8,703 nt of DNA from Rhodothermaceae bacterium (GTDB lineage: Bacteria; Bacteroidota; Rhodothermia; Rhodothermales; Rubricoccaceae), in contig JABDIZ010000173.1 of assembly GCA_013003465.1 (NCBI GenBank), positions 1-8,703 of the forward strand, in the 5' to 3' direction. The translations under genes were made by a program, and so were the position numbers. Below are positions 1-6,273 of the stretch, one piece after another; within the stretch, counting starts at the first letter, position 1; every line of letters begins with the position of its first letter. The notes beneath the pieces were generated by a model that was not told the DNA's origin, did no database searches, and worked only from the letters and a program-made list of their open reading frames with translations.

Positions 1-1
1 C

Positions 2-1537
2 CTGAACGGCCTCGACATGGCCGACGCGAAGGCTGCCATCATCGTGTGGATGGAGGACAACGGCATCGGGCGAGCGCAGACCAACTACAAGCTCCGCGAC
101 TGGCTTTTCAGCCGGCAGCGCTACTGGGGCGAGCCGTTTCCCATCGTCCACGTGGACGACGGAAGCGGAACGCTCCGGCCGCAGCCCGTTACCGATCTGC
201 CGGTGACGCTGCCGGAGGTCGAGACCTACACCCCCTCCGGCACGGGCGAGAGCCCGCTCGCGACCATCGAGGAGTGGGTCGACACCACCGTGGGCGGCCA
301 GCCTGCACGACGCGAGACGAACACGATGCCGCAGTGGGCAGGCTCGTGCTGGTATTATCTCCGCTACATGGATCCGCACAATGATGCGCAGTTGGTTGCG
401 CCCGAGAAGGAGCAGTACTGGATGCCGGTGGATCTCTACGTAGGCGGGGCGGAGCACGCCGTGCTCCACCTGCTCTACGCGCGTTTCTGGCACAAGGTGC
501 TCTACGATATGGGCGTTGTGTCCACGCCCGAGCCGTTCCAGAAGCTCGTCAACCAGGGCATGATCCTGGGCGAGATGGAATACACTGCTTACCAGACCAT
601 CGGGGGCGAGGCCGGGCGTCACGCCTGGGTGTCCGCGGAGCACGCGGTCGAAGCTGAGATCGAGCGCCGCAACGGAGGGCTCACCCATACGCATGTGGAC
701 GAGCGGGACGGGGCGTTCCTCGTCGCGGTCAACGTGGAGGAGGACGTAGTGGAGAAGCGTGGTGACGGCTTCGTACTCACGGTCGACCCGTCGGTCCGGG
801 TTGAGGCGCGAGCGCACAAGATGAGCAAGAGCCGAGGCAATGTGGTTAACCCGGACGACATCATCGAGGAATACGGGGCGGACTCGCTGCGCCTCTACGA
901 GATGTTCATGGGGCCGCTGGAGCAGGTCAAGCCGTGGAATACGCGCTCGGTAGAGGGCGTCCATCGGTTCCTGGCGCGGGCCTATCGGCTGCTCGTGGAC
1001 GAAAATCCCGAAGGGAAAGGCGAAGCCAACACCGGCGCGCGTGCACCACAGGTCGTTGACGCGGAGCCGTCGAAGGAGCAGTTGCGCGTGCTGCATGCTA
1101 CCATCAAGAAAGTGACGGAGGACATCGACGGGCTGCGCTTCAACACGGCCATCGCCGCGATGATGGAGTTCGTCAACGCAGCGAATCGCTGGGAGCACGT
1201 GCCTCTCGCTGTAGCAGAGTCTTTCGTGCTCCTACTCGCGCCGTTCGCACCGCACCTCGCTGAAGAGCTGTGGGGCATCCTGGGTCACGAAGAGTCACTG
1301 GCGTATGCCTCGTGGCCGGAGTACGACGAGGCCCTGCTCGTATCGGACACGAAAGAGATCGCCGTGCAAGTCAACGGCAAGGTCCGTGGCACCGTGACCG
1401 TCCCGGCCGGTGCGGAGAAGAAAGACGTTCTCGACGCGGCGAAGGGTGTCGCGAATGTGCAACGGCACCTCGACGGTAAGACGATTCGTAAGGAGATCGT
1501 GGTGCCGGGTCGCCTCGTGAACTTTGTCGTCGGGTAA
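2..1537 (+). CDS. leuS: Leucyl-tRNA synthetase, 3' part (5' end outside window)
   Basis: Class I aminoacyl-tRNA synthetase that charges tRNA-Leu with leucine in the cytoplasm. The reading frame is open at the window's left edge, so the 512 visible residues are the C-terminal part of a protein that is usually about 850-950 residues; the HIGH motif and most of the CP1 editing domain lie upstream. Visible hallmarks are the post-editing catalytic segment KLRDWLFSRQRYWGEPFP (fragment residues about 30-47), the WYYLRYMDP stretch, DLYVGGAEHAVLHLLYARFW, and the KMSKS loop at bases 818-832 followed by RGNVVNPDDIIEEYGADSLR. Between LVNQGMILGEMEY and KMSKS is an insertion of about 85 residues, in the position of the leucine-specific domain. 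The anticodon-binding helical domain and the small C-terminal domain (VQVNGKVRGTVTVP, ending VPGRLVNFVVG) complete the protein. It ends with TAA, 5 bases before the next gene. Identity is very secure; the true start cannot be seen. Confidence 0.97.
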   Translation: MNGLDMADAKAAIIVWMEDNGIGRAQTNYKLRDWLFSRQRYWGEPFPIVHVDDGSGTLRPQPVTDLPVTLPEVETYTPSGTGESPLATIEEWVDTTVGGQPARRETNTMPQWAGSCWYYLRYMDPHNDAQLVAPEKEQYWMPVDLYVGGAEHAVLHLLYARFWHKVLYDMGVVSTPEPFQKLVNQGMILGEMEYTAYQTIGGEAGRHAWVSAEHAVEAEIERRNGGLTHTHVDERDGAFLVAVNVEEDVVEKRGDGFVLTVDPSVRVEARAHKMSKSRGNVVNPDDIIEEYGADSLRLYEMFMGPLEQVKPWNTRSVEGVHRFLARAYRLLVDENPEGKGEANTGARAPQVVDAEPSKEQLRVLHATIKKVTEDIDGLRFNTAIAAMMEFVNAANRWEHVPLAVAESFVLLLAPFAPHLAEELWGILGHEESLAYASWPEYDEALLVSDTKEIAVQVNGKVRGTVTVPAGAEKKDVLDAAKGVANVQRHLDGKTIRKEIVVPGRLVNFVVG

Positions 1538-1542
1538 CGCCG

Positions 1543-2283
1543 ATGCTGAAGAAACGCCCGCTGGCCCGTCGCATCAAAGTCGCGCTGCTCCGCTCCGGCG
1601 CGGCGCGAGCGGCGGCGCCGACGAGCGGGACGCTCCTCAAAGCAGGCTACCTTGCCCGGCTGGCCGAATGGGCGCACAGCCACCGAGAGCTGCCGTTCAG
1701 CGCAGATCACGAGGAGCCGGACTTCCGCTACGACAAGCGCGAGCGGCTCTATGCATACGTACTGGACGCCGAGCGTCTGAACGAGCCCATCGACTACCTG
1801 GAGTTTGGCGTGGCGGGCGGGCAGTCGTTCACGTGGTGGCTGAACCACAACACCGACCTCGCTTCACGCTTCGTCGGCTTCGACACGTTCACGGGCCTGC
1901 CGGAAGACTTCGGGCCGATCAAGGCGGGAGCCTTTTCAACCCAGGGACAGGTGCCGGATGTAGACGATCCACGGGCGCGCTTCATCGCCGGTTTTTTTCA
2001 GGACACGCTCGGGCTGTTCCTCGCCGAGTCGGATCTCACAGCTCGTCCTGCGGGTCGTCGCCTCGTGATCCACCTCGACGCCGATCTGTACTCGTCTACC
2101 CTGTTCGTGCTGACGCGTCTTGCGCCTGTGCTCCGCTCGGGCGACGTGCTTCTGTTCGACGAATTCGGCGTGCCGATGCACGAGTTCAAGGCATTCACGG
2201 AGTTCGTGCACGCCTACGGCATTCGCTATACGGTGCTCGGGCAGGCCAACGACTTCCTGCAGCTCGCGCTCAAACTGACCTGA
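1543..2283 (+). CDS. TylF/MycF-like class I SAM-dependent methyltransferase
   Basis: A 246-residue protein of the macrocin-O-methyltransferase (TylF/MycF) type, which in characterised members methylates sugar hydroxyls of macrolides with a metal ion and S-adenosylmethionine. Seen in sequence: an N-terminal basic region (residues 1-25), the SAM-binding glycine motif YLEFGVAGGQS (85-95), the following strand and acid VGFDTFTGLPEDF (111-123), then HLDADLYSST (177-186) and LLFDEFGVP (203-211). The Asp/Glu residues of the last two segments (D179, D181, D206, E207) sit where the family holds its divalent metal and catalytic acid; that assignment is from family knowledge. The ATG at 1543 is 5 bases after the leuS stop and gives full family length; no Shine-Dalgarno sequence is visible. 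TGA closes it at 2281-2283. No polyketide or glycosyltransferase genes are nearby, so the substrate is unknown; exopolysaccharide or glycan sugars, or another small molecule, are possible. Confidence 0.88.
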   Translation: MLKKRPLARRIKVALLRSGAARAAAPTSGTLLKAGYLARLAEWAHSHRELPFSADHEEPDFRYDKRERLYAYVLDAERLNEPIDYLEFGVAGGQSFTWWLNHNTDLASRFVGFDTFTGLPEDFGPIKAGAFSTQGQVPDVDDPRARFIAGFFQDTLGLFLAESDLTARPAGRRLVIHLDADLYSSTLFVLTRLAPVLRSGDVLLFDEFGVPMHEFKAFTEFVHAYGIRYTVLGQANDFLQLALKLT

Positions 2284-2290
2284 TTCGTCT

Positions 2291-2294
2291 GGAG
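2291..2294 (+). promoter_or_regulatory. Shine-Dalgarno GGAG deciding the antiporter GTG start
   Basis: GGAG ends 9 bases before the GTG at 2304. It lies just after the methyltransferase stop (2281-2283) and is the only convincing ribosome binding site in the window. It supports the GTG start over an ATG at 2361, which would remove half of the first membrane segment. It also argues against the longer open frame that extends back through the methyltransferase gene. Confidence 0.5.
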
Positions 2295-2303
2295 CGGTTC
2301 GAC

Positions 2304-3662
2304 GTGCTCGCCCTCACCTTTACGTACTGGTTCGTCGTCGCGGGGCTGCTGCTGACGCTGATGGCGCTGGCGGGCTCCGTGCTCCGGCGCCTGCCGCTCT
2401 CAGCAGCGCAGCTGTACCTGCTCGTCGGCGTCGGCATTGGTCCGCTCGGCGTGGGGCTGCTCATGATCGACCCCATCGAGCAGGCAGCGGTGTTGGAGCG
2501 ATTGGCGGAGGTCGCCGTGATCCTCTCGCTGTTTGCGGCTGGGCTCAAGCTGCGGACGCCGCTGCATGACGGTCGCTGGCGCCTCCCCCTTCGCCTCGCT
2601 ACGGTGTCGATGGTGATTACGGTAGGGCTCGTTGCGCTGGCCGGGTCGCTCCTCCTAGGTCTCCCGATCGGGGCGGCCATCCTGCTCGGTGCCGTCCTCG
2701 CGCCGACCGACCCGGTGCTCGCGTCGGACGTCCAGATCACGGACCCGGACGACCGAGACCGGCTTCGGTTCAGCCTCACGGGCGAGGCCGGGTTCAACGA
2801 TGGTGCCGCCTTTCCGTTCATCATGCTCGGCCTGGGCCTGCTCGGGCTTCACGAACTCGGTGCCTACGGCTGGAGATGGATAGCCGTGGACCTGGTGTGG
2901 GCCGTGGTAGGCGGCCTTGGCGTCGGCGCGCTGCTGGGCCTGGCCGTCGGTCGGCTGGTGGTGTACCTCCGGCGCGAGCACAAGGAGGCCGTTGGGCTCG
3001 ATGACTTCCTCGCCCTCGGGCTGGTGGCGTTGAGCTACGGGCTCGCTCTGCTGGTGCACTCGTACGCCTTTCTCGCCGTGTTTGCAGCAGGCCTCGCCCT
3101 CCGTTTCGAGGAGCGACGCCACACCGGGGAGCGTCCGGCTGAAGATGTAGAAGCGATGGCTCTCGGCGGGGAGGCGGAGGAGGTCGCCGTGGATGCCAAA
3201 GTGGCCCCGGCCTACATGGCCTCCGCCGTACTCGGCTTCGTCGAACAACTCGAGCGGATTGGCGGCGTGGTGCTCGTGGTTCTGGTCGGAGCACTCCTGA
3301 CCTACGCCGATTTCTCGCTTGCGGCCTTCGCCTTCGTCGGGGTGCTGCTCTTCGTGATTCGACCGGTGGCGGTGCGGATGGGCCTCCTCGGCTCGCCGAC
3401 CACCGGGCTCCAGCGCCACCTCATCGCGTGGTTCGGCCTGCGGGGGATCGGCTCGATCTACTACCTCATGTACGCTGAAAACCACGGCGTCTACGACCTC
3501 TTCTCTGGCCAGATTCTCGGTGTGGTCCTTCTGGCCATCACCGCGAGCGTCGTGCTCCACGGGTTCTCCGTAACGCCGGTGATGAGGTGGTACGCCCGCC
3601 GTGCCAAAGGCCAGGAGCGTGCAGCGCATGCCATGGAAATCCAGGCCGACTCTGAATCCTGA
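2304..3662 (+). CDS. CPA1-family Na+(K+)/H+ antiporter, NhaP-like
   Basis: An inner-membrane secondary transporter that exchanges monovalent cations for protons, serving pH and salt homeostasis. The 452-residue product from the GTG has roughly 12 hydrophobic segments (about 8-28, 35-55, 66-84, 98-119, 123-140, 167-184, 190-218, 234-265, 318-335, 338-353, 370-390, 402-425). CPA1 hallmarks are TDP (135-137) on the first unwound helix, the Asn-Asp pair in GEAGFNDG (160-167; N165, D166), the ion site of electroneutral CPA1 carriers, and the arginine in WFGLRGIGS (376-384). A charged, acidic loop of about 45 residues (267-311) lies between the eighth and ninth segments, and the C-terminus is a short hydrophilic tail, without TrkA-N/RCK or CBS domains. 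The same frame stays open upstream through the methyltransferase gene, but that part is Arg/Ala/Ser-rich and reads as an out-of-frame shadow. Cation preference (Na+ or K+) cannot be told from sequence. Confidence 0.9.
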   Translation: MLALTFTYWFVVAGLLLTLMALAGSVLRRLPLSAAQLYLLVGVGIGPLGVGLLMIDPIEQAAVLERLAEVAVILSLFAAGLKLRTPLHDGRWRLPLRLATVSMVITVGLVALAGSLLLGLPIGAAILLGAVLAPTDPVLASDVQITDPDDRDRLRFSLTGEAGFNDGAAFPFIMLGLGLLGLHELGAYGWRWIAVDLVWAVVGGLGVGALLGLAVGRLVVYLRREHKEAVGLDDFLALGLVALSYGLALLVHSYAFLAVFAAGLALRFEERRHTGERPAEDVEAMALGGEAEEVAVDAKVAPAYMASAVLGFVEQLERIGGVVLVVLVGALLTYADFSLAAFAFVGVLLFVIRPVAVRMGLLGSPTTGLQRHLIAWFGLRGIGSIYYLMYAENHGVYDLFSGQILGVVLLAITASVVLHGFSVTPVMRWYARRAKGQERAAHAMEIQADSES

Positions 3663-3684
3663 CCTCTCGACTTCCGATATCCTC

Positions 3685-4446
3685 ATGACCAATGCCTCCG
3701 CCCTCGACGTGCTCGCCCTCGCGGCGCACCCGGACGACGTGGAACTCTGCGCGGGAGGGACGATGTGCCTCCTCGCGAAGCAGGGCTACCGAACGGGCAT
3801 CGTGGACTTCACGCGCGGTGAACTCGGCACGCGCGGTACGCCCGAGCAGCGCGCCGAGGAAGCGCAGCGTGCGGCGGAGATTCTGGGCGTGGTCGCGCGA
3901 GAGAACCTGGGGCTGCCCGACGGCGACATCGCCAATACGCAGGCCAACCAGCGAGCGCTCATCCGGGCGATCCGCCGCTATCGCCCGGCCATCGTGCTCA
4001 TCAACGCGCCCGAGGACCGGCACCCCGACCATCCGGCCGCGGCGAACCTGGCTACCGATGCCCTCTTCTACAGCGGCCTCGCCAAGATCGAGACCACCGA
4101 TGAGGCAGGCGCCGTGCAGGCGCCGTGGCGTCCGCATCACGTGCTCCACTACATGCAGTCGCTCACCTTCGAGCCGACGTTCGTAGTGGATGTGACCGAC
4201 GTCTGGGACCAGCGGGTGGCGGCGCTCCAGGCCTTCGCGAGCCAGTTCTACAACCCGGCCTACGATGACGGCGAGCCCGAGACATTCATCTCCAACAAGG
4301 GCTTCTTCGACTGGGTCGAAGCGCGGGCGCGGGTATACGGCTACCGCATCGGTGCGACCTACGGCGAACCGTTTCTCTACCGGCATGGCCCCGTGGGCGT
4401 AACCGACCTCGTGCAGATGCTCGGCCGCGAACGGCCGTTTCGCTAG
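3685..4446 (+). CDS. bshB1: Bacillithiol biosynthesis deacetylase BshB1
   Basis: A 253-residue zinc deacetylase of the PIG-L/LmbE family. BshB1 removes the acetyl group from N-acetylglucosaminyl-L-malate to give glucosaminyl-malate, the second step of bacillithiol synthesis (BshA before it, BshC after it), in the cytoplasm. Seen: AHPDDVE (residues 14-20) with His15 and Asp18 as zinc ligands and Asp17 as likely catalytic base, GGT (24-26), TRGELGTRGT (43-52), LGLPDGDI (75-82), and DRHPDHPAAAN (111-121) with His116 as third zinc ligand. The SQFYNP and EARARVYGYRIGATYGEPF segments match the BshB1 C-terminal region rather than mycothiol MshB or general LmbE proteins. Length fits (B. subtilis BshB1 is about 236 residues). 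The ATG at 3685 is 22 bases after the antiporter stop and sits a normal distance before the first strand; in-frame ATGs at 3601 and 3628 lie inside the antiporter gene and would add only unconserved residues. Its TAG overlaps the stop of the convergent gene. bshA and bshC are not in the window. Confidence 0.92.
   Translation: MTNASALDVLALAAHPDDVELCAGGTMCLLAKQGYRTGIVDFTRGELGTRGTPEQRAEEAQRAAEILGVVARENLGLPDGDIANTQANQRALIRAIRRYRPAIVLINAPEDRHPDHPAAANLATDALFYSGLAKIETTDEAGAVQAPWRPHHVLHYMQSLTFEPTFVVDVTDVWDQRVAALQAFASQFYNPAYDDGEPETFISNKGFFDWVEARARVYGYRIGATYGEPFLYRHGPVGVTDLVQMLGRERPFR
4422..4440 (+). terminator. Candidate intrinsic terminator inside the bshB1 3' end
   Basis: CGGCCG (4422-4427), a four-base CGAA loop (4428-4431), and CGGCCG again (4432-4437) form a 6 bp all-GC hairpin followed by TTT (4438-4440). 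The hairpin lies within the last bshB1 codons, as expected if two convergent genes overlap and leave no spacer. The T tract is short, and on the other strand there is none after the hairpin, so only + strand termination is plausible. The palindrome CGGCCG is common in GC-rich DNA, hence low confidence. Confidence 0.3.
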
Positions 4447-5984
4447 GCCACGTAGGCCATCAACTCCTCAGCCGACGCGAAGGGCTTGCCGTCGGGGATC
4501 ACCATTGCGCTGATGCTGAGGAGGGCATCGTCGGCGCGCGCTGGCGCAATCCGTTGCAGGTCGGTCTTGAGGGCAGCGAAAAGAGTCTGGGCGGTGTCCG
4601 TGTTCGTCCCCGGCATGAGCGTCAGCAGGCGCCCTGTCGTCGTATGCCCGTAGAGCGTGCCGTCGGCGCCAATGGCGCGGTTGAGCGACTGGGCCACGGC
4701 GGGGAAGAGATCCCCATGGCGGCCGGCCGGGTCCATCCGCAAGGCGAGGACGAGGAAGGATTGGGGCTCCCGGCGGGCAAAGGCCTCCGTCAGTGCTTGC
4801 TGGAACGCCTGGGCGGGTTCGTCCGGTGGGGCCGCCACGGCAGCCCCGCGGAACAGCTCCGGGTAGGCCGCTTCGTGAATGGCGAGTGCCGTCCCTTCGA
4901 GCGATGAAGGGGGCGTCGAGGTCGAGAGCACTGGGTCGGCTTCGACGTACGGCGGCGCCGAGTCGCCGCCGTGCGCACGAGAGTCCACGAAGTGGCCGAG
5001 CGCGAACAGGTCGAGGTCGATGGTGCTGGCGAAGCGGTCGTGATCGGGCTCGACGGGGAACGGGGCTTCAGCGGGATCAATGGGGGTGATGGGCGTCAGC
5101 TCCACGTCGGCGAGCGAGTCCTCCTCGGCTGGCTCGCTCGGCACAGCATCCGCCGAGAGGTCTGGGGAGGGAACCATGAGGTCGGGTGGATGCATGTCCA
5201 TGTCGTGCGGGGCCGAAAACCCGTCGGAGCCCGTCGGTTCAGTCAAGTCAGCCGAGTGCGTGGCCGTTTCGGTAAGTGCAGGTGCGGCGAGGGGCTCCGG
5301 TGAGGCATGGTCTTCCATGGGTGCGGGTGTCGTCCAGCGCATCTCCTCCGCGGCGCCTGCGTGGGCCGTGCCGGGGATGAGCTCGAGGTGCGTGGCGCCC
5401 TCGGCATGCTGGCGGATGCGCACGGTTGCGGCCACGCGGCCTTGCAGGTACGTGAGCAACTGTTCGGAGTTGATCGTCGCCGGTTCGCCAAAACCGAGCA
5501 CGAGCGTGATCTGCAGCGCGCTCATCGTGTTGACGAAGCGCTTGAAGGCGCTGGCGAAGGCGTCGAAGGTATGAAACTGGACGAAGGCGGCAAAGTCCTC
5601 CACCACGAGGCGACGGGCCTGTTGGGCGCGGGCCTGGTCGGCCAGGTCGAGGAGGGCATGGGCCAGCCGGTCGTCGCCGAGGGCCGCGAGGTCAGAGGCC
5701 GGAGGGGTCCGCAGGAGATGGACGTGTCCGGCCTGGTAGGCCGTCGTCAGGTCGAAGCCGATGGCCTGGGCTTCGCGCACGAGAGCTTCGGGCGCACGCG
5801 GCGAGACGAAGACGCAGAGGCCTTCGTCCTCGGCGGTGGCGCGGACGATTTCGGTGGCCAGTCGGAGGCGTCCGGCCGCGGCATGCCCCACGATCAGGTA
5901 CGTGTGGCCGCGCAACAGGCCGCCCCACACGGCATCGACAGGGGCCACGCCAGAAGGTTGAAAGGAAGAAGGCACAGGAGACAT
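4443..5984 (-). CDS. Degenerate KaiC/RecA-like protein with C-terminal GGDEF-like domain
   Basis: A 513-residue protein with three regions. Residues 1-205 resemble a KaiC/RAD55-type RecA fold: SGVAPVDAVWGGLLRGHTYLIVG (11-33) matches the family lead-in to the P-loop, but the Walker A equivalent reads GHAAAGRL (33-40), with Arg and Leu in place of Lys and Thr/Ser. RRLVVEDF (124-131) is in the Walker B position. Residues about 206-388 are a low-complexity Pro/Ala/Asp/Glu linker. Residues about 390-513 look like a GGDEF fold: the signature place reads HTTTGRLLTLMPGT (447-460), followed by the usual helix and SISAMVIPDG with ASAEELMAYVA at the end. ATP hydrolysis and cyclic-di-GMP synthesis are both unlikely; a regulatory or scaffolding role is inferred. 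The ATG at 5984 was chosen because it starts 10 residues before the conserved lead-in; the frame stays open to 6242, but that part has no recognisable content. No Shine-Dalgarno is seen. It is transcribed divergently from the aldehyde dehydrogenase gene. Confidence 0.75.
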   Translation of the reverse strand: MSPVPSSFQPSGVAPVDAVWGGLLRGHTYLIVGHAAAGRLRLATEIVRATAEDEGLCVFVSPRAPEALVREAQAIGFDLTTAYQAGHVHLLRTPPASDLAALGDDRLAHALLDLADQARAQQARRLVVEDFAAFVQFHTFDAFASAFKRFVNTMSALQITLVLGFGEPATINSEQLLTYLQGRVAATVRIRQHAEGATHLELIPGTAHAGAAEEMRWTTPAPMEDHASPEPLAAPALTETATHSADLTEPTGSDGFSAPHDMDMHPPDLMVPSPDLSADAVPSEPAEEDSLADVELTPITPIDPAEAPFPVEPDHDRFASTIDLDLFALGHFVDSRAHGGDSAPPYVEADPVLSTSTPPSSLEGTALAIHEAAYPELFRGAAVAAPPDEPAQAFQQALTEAFARREPQSFLVLALRMDPAGRHGDLFPAVAQSLNRAIGADGTLYGHTTTGRLLTLMPGTNTDTAQTLFAALKTDLQRIAPARADDALLSISAMVIPDGKPFASAEELMAYVA

Positions 5985-6273
5985 CGGCAGAGGGAGGGGT
6001 GCGTGCGGAAGGGCACCAGGCCGAACCACACGGAAGCCATCGGAGCCAGCTTCAGGCGTTCGGAGGCCAAGGGGTGTGCCGGAGAGCCGGGACGCCCTTT
6101 CAGTCGGCGACACCCGCACAATTTTATGACGCAGCCGGATATCCGAGAAGGTAGTTCGGGCGAATAAATATCGGTTTGTTCTCGCTTTAGGGGCGGCTGT
6201 CTCGCTTTGGGACCCCCGGTTGCCTCCGAGCCACGTACGCACTAGACTGTCGGGGTGCTCACCTGCTTTTGTG
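5985..6273. promoter_or_regulatory. Divergent intergenic control region
   Basis: This 289-base gap separates the start of the KaiC-like gene (leftward) from the aldehyde dehydrogenase gene (rightward) and must hold both promoters unless they lie inside the genes. Bases about 6119-6190 are clearly richer in A and T than the surroundings. On the minus strand TAAAATTG (6126-6119) is one base off the Bacteroidota -7 element TAnnTTTG, and on the plus strand TATCGGTTTG (6169-6178) resembles it with a longer spacer; neither has a convincing -33 partner. A direct repeat lies at 6180-6211. No small gene, tRNA or riboswitch was recognised. Confidence 0.4.
6180..6211 (+). repeat. Direct repeat TCTCGCTTTRGG, two copies, 20-base period
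   Basis: TCTCGCTTTAGG (6180-6191) and TCTCGCTTTGGG (6200-6211) differ at one base and start exactly 20 bases apart, close to two turns of the helix, so a protein bound to both would lie on one face of the DNA. The copies end about 60 bases before the aldehyde dehydrogenase start. This is typical of an activator or repressor operator, but the repeat is short and could be chance. Confidence 0.4.

Noticed and set aside
604..817. About 85-residue stretch before KMSKS in LeuRS considered as an unusual insertion
   Set aside because: LeuRS proteins commonly carry a leucine-specific insertion at exactly this place, and Bacteroidota-type enzymes have one of this kind, so it is ordinary.
2655..3692. 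Open frame of 345 codons on the minus strand opposite the antiporter gene
   Set aside because: Rich in His, Glu and Arg, as expected from reading membrane-protein codons backwards; no domain seen and the + strand gene is certain.
3538..4386. Open frame of 282 codons on the minus strand opposite bshB1
   Set aside because: Antisense shadow of bshB1, whose zinc motifs and length are clear.
4444..4459. TAGGCCA repeated at 4444-4450 and 4453-4459
   Set aside because: A 7-base repeat encoding the last codons of the leftward gene; too short and too GC-rich to be meaningful.
5307..6167. Open frame of 286 codons on the plus strand opposite the KaiC-like gene and running into the control region
   Set aside because: Gly/Arg/Glu-rich without motifs; the minus strand reading gives a coherent RecA-like domain, so this is a shadow.
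5985..6242. N-terminal extension of the KaiC-like protein by up to 86 residues
   Set aside because: The extra residues lack any recognisable structure, cross the AT-rich stretch likely to hold promoters, and the ATG at 5984 places the domain start normally.
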